In this document: positions 4,552-5,946 of the stretch, piece after piece
Position numbering within the stretch: position 1 is the stretch's first letter
How the letters are laid out: every line of letters starts with the position of its first letter
Assembly (NCBI GenBank): GCA_910587055.1
Contig: CAJUKY010000044.1
Coordinates: forward strand, 1-5,946
Length of the DNA stretch: 5,946 nt
Reading direction: 5' to 3'
From: Candidatus Gastranaerophilales bacterium
GTDB taxonomy: Bacteria; Cyanobacteriota; Vampirovibrionia; Gastranaerophilales; Gastranaerophilaceae
Translations under genes and position numbers: made by a program
Notes under the pieces: model-generated
Databases searched by the model: none
Seen by the model: the letters and a program-made list of their open reading frames with translations, nothing else
What the model was told of the DNA's origin: nothing

Positions 4552-5016
4552 CTACCTCCACACCCAGCCGTCATAGTCGCGGATGGATTGTTTGATTCTT
4601 GAATGTACTATGGTTTGCGCCTGAAAATGAAATTTTTCTTTTTTAAGATATATTCTTAGCATTTGCAGAAATTGTTTTCTATCCAAGCTAAGAGATTTAT
4701 TCTTGTCACAAAAATATCCCCACAGAGTGCCAAAAGTTGTTTTGCTTGAAATTTCCAACTCCAACAGCTTCACAAAATTTTCAGGGTTTTCAAAGTCGGG
4801 GTAATATGCCTCACCCTCTTTCCAAAATTTATGTGTAGTATCAGGCTTATATTCATTTTGGCATTCATAAGGGTTGCATCTTTTTTCTGAAATATTGCAA
4901 ATACCTGTGTCGCCTATAAAATTTAAACAAGGCACATTTCTGCACTTATATTTTGGTTTCATCCCGCACAATTCGCATATCTGCTGTGATAAGGTTTTAT
5001 TTTCCTTGTCTTTCAT
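4552..5016 (-). CDS. Cysteine-rich phage protein with FENPENFVKLLEL motif
   Basis: This protein has 154 residues. Seven cysteines lie in the first 52 (14, 17, 25, 30, 40, 47, 52), starting with ICELCG and including KCRNVPC, TGIC and RCNPYEC, which suggests one or two bound metal ions. The second part reads YYPDFENPENFVKLLELEI (about 70-90), then a helical region and IKQSIRDYDGWVW near the end. From memory, the combination of SQQICELCG, DFENPENFVKLLEL and IKQ-IR matches a recurrent phage hypothetical family of unknown function. The ATG at 5016 has only a weak AAGG-type site and lies inside the upstream gene (20-base overlap), so it probably depends on coupling. It ends in TAG just before the membrane-protein gene. 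Confidence 0.78.
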   Translation of the reverse strand: MKDKENKTLSQQICELCGMKPKYKCRNVPCLNFIGDTGICNISEKRCNPYECQNEYKPDTTHKFWKEGEAYYPDFENPENFVKLLELEISSKTTFGTLWGYFCDKNKSLSLDRKQFLQMLRIYLKKEKFHFQAQTIVHSRIKQSIRDYDGWVWR

Positions 5017-5383
5017 TGTCTTTCAGCCTTTCTACGGTAAAAATTTTCCATCCGGATATATTATTTAAAATATTTAAAAGGTCATGAGCACCAATTTTCA
5101 AAGAAAAAATACTAAAGCCTTCTATGGTGTATTCACTGTAGCCATAATCTTGGCTTTCAACCGACATTGCGCCAAAATATTTTTCGATAAGCATATCTTC
5201 AGCTTTTTCAAGCGTAAAAGGCTCCTTGGAAGAATATATACACACCTTAACATTGGGAATAGGTTCGACTTCTGGTTTATCTTCGTTTATATAACCGCTG
5301 TTAATATCCAATTCGTATAAAAGCTTATAATCACTCTCAAAATGGTAAGTATCAAAAAATTCCCTACATTCTGAAATATACAT
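4997..5383 (-). CDS. Acidic protein of unknown function
   Basis: From the ATG at 5383 the protein has 128 residues. An AGGAG site seven bases upstream decides this start. A TTG at 5398 is also in frame but would place that ribosome site inside the coding region. The protein is acidic, with many tyrosines and phenylalanines (ESDYKLLYELDINSGYINED; VESQDYGYSEYTIEGFSIFSL). It ends with a helix-strand pattern (IGAHDLLNILNNISGWKIFTVERL) and a charged tail. It begins one base after the upstream stop and overlaps the next gene by 20 bases. No membrane segment, signal peptide or known motif is visible. Its place between two phage-type hypotheticals suggests an accessory phage protein. Confidence 0.73.
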   Translation of the reverse strand: MYISECREFFDTYHFESDYKLLYELDINSGYINEDKPEVEPIPNVKVCIYSSKEPFTLEKAEDMLIEKYFGAMSVESQDYGYSEYTIEGFSIFSLKIGAHDLLNILNNISGWKIFTVERLKDNERQGK

Positions 5384-5384
5384 A

Positions 5385-5946
5385 TTATTTCTCCTCAAAA
5401 AACTCTCTAAACGTATTATGTCCGTATTGACCTTTAGTGGCGGTGAGAACCTCTTTTAGGGTCATTTTTTCTTTATATTTATCCTGATTGTTTTCAAGAT
5501 AATTTTCGGTTCCAAAGCTGCAGGCGCCCGTAATTGTTCTATAGGCGATAATCCAAAAATTAAGCTCGTGGATTTCATCTGGTTTTAGATTTTCATATTT
5601 TGAAACATCTCTGTCGGATGTTTTAAATAGCCAGTCTCTGTAGGCTTGTTTTACGGTTTTACCGTGGGCTGAAATGTTATTTTTTTGGAAAATGAAAGCA
5701 AATTGAGTTCCTATTTTTACTTTTAAAATATTTTTAATGGTTTTTACAACTTCACAGAAAATACCGTCAATTTTTCTGTACTTGCCATTTTGCCAGATTA
5801 ATTTTGCTTCTACGGATAATCTGAAATTAAGCATAAAATTAGCTGCTGGTTTAATTTTTCGGCATTCTTTTTCTTTTATATTCGTACCGCGGAGGTCTAA
5901 CCATCCTCCTACTGTGAGGTTATCAGGCAATGAGGTTATATTTGTA
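5385..5946 (-). CDS. Repeat protein with conserved phage C-terminal domain (5' end missing)
   Basis: The frame stays open to the right edge, so the start is outside the window and a TTG at 5930 is not the true start. The visible part opens with one full 20-residue unit, TNITSLPDNLTVGGWLDLRG, then TNI of the next. This is the leucine-rich-like phage repeat of the form ITSLP-x-x-LTVGG-x-LDL-x-GT. After it come YRKIDGIFCEVVKTI, ISAHGKTVKQAYRDWLFK, ELNFWIIAYRTITGACSFGT and MTLKEVLTATKGQYGHNTFREFFEE, blocks I recognise from phage proteins with the same N-terminal repeats. Function is unknown; the repeats suggest protein binding. It is the first gene seen in the operon, ends in TAA, and the next ATG follows after one base. 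Confidence 0.82.
   Translation of the reverse strand, partial: TNITSLPDNLTVGGWLDLRGTNIKEKECRKIKPAANFMLNFRLSVEAKLIWQNGKYRKIDGIFCEVVKTIKNILKVKIGTQFAFIFQKNNISAHGKTVKQAYRDWLFKTSDRDVSKYENLKPDEIHELNFWIIAYRTITGACSFGTENYLENNQDKYKEKMTLKEVLTATKGQYGHNTFREFFEEK
5878..5946 (-). repeat. 60-bp coding repeat unit (20-residue protein repeat)
   Basis: ATATTCGTA at 5878-5886 recurs as ATATTTGTA at 5938-5946, exactly 60 bases apart, encoding the TNI of successive 20-residue repeats. More copies are expected beyond the right edge, where the gene begins. Arrays of this kind can expand or shrink by slippage or recombination. Confidence 0.55.

Noticed and set aside
4392..4574. Alternative minus-strand frame overlapping the small membrane-protein gene
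   Set aside because: It lacks a suitable ribosome site, spans the real gene junction, and its product does not look like a protein. The membrane-protein frame has GGAGG at ideal spacing.
1..5946. CRISPR array, insertion sequence, toxin-antitoxin pair or known defence system
   Set aside because: I see no spaced direct repeats, no transposase or terminal inverted repeats, and no recognisable toxin, nuclease-helicase or anti-CRISPR motif.

Overview
The window looks like the integration end of a temperate phage or other tyrosine-recombinase element in an AT-rich bacterium (G+C about one third by eye). Every supported gene lies on the minus strand and is read leftward. Strong AGGAG-type ribosome sites, TAA/TAG/TGA used as stops, and a tRNA-Ser starting GGAGAGGTGTCC fit a bacterium using code 11. 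The cysteine-rich 'GVDVAGC...CYYKQL' protein and the 'SLPDNLTVGGWLDLRGT' repeat protein resemble, from memory, prophage genes of gut bacteria. The host lineage cannot be fixed from this sequence.

Layout from left to right. Positions 1-31 hold the 5' end of a tRNA-Ser cut by the window edge. Eighteen bases away ends a full-length tyrosine integrase (50-1138), preceded by and overlapping a small HTH protein of excisionase type (1138-1347). Positions 1348-1556 form the only long gap. It holds an operator-like inverted repeat, a likely rho-independent terminator, a GC-rich block (57 % against 25-30 % on either side) that folds into a three-way junction and may be a small RNA, and a further hairpin.

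From 1557 to the right edge runs one tightly packed leftward operon whose promoter is outside the window. In transcription order its products are: a repeat protein with a conserved phage C-terminal domain (partial); an acidic protein of unknown function; a cysteine-rich protein with an 'FENPENFVKLLEL' motif; a membrane protein; a candidate 22-residue micro-ORF; an HNH-like zinc-ribbon protein and a separate DNA-binding module; a WWCTG-motif protein with an N-terminal hydrophobic segment; two further cysteine-containing proteins separated by a small membrane protein; a six-cysteine protein; an 18-residue hydrophobic peptide; and a stand-alone LuxR-type HTH protein. Stops and starts overlap or almost touch at nearly every junction, so translation is probably coupled.

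The clearest anomaly is that the HNH-like protein and the DNA-binding module share one reading frame, separated by a single TGA where related phage proteins run on. The second is the GC-rich RNA-like island. The third is that the integrase abuts the 5' end, not the 3' end, of the tRNA. No structural, replication, lysis, transfer, defence or CRISPR genes were recognised.
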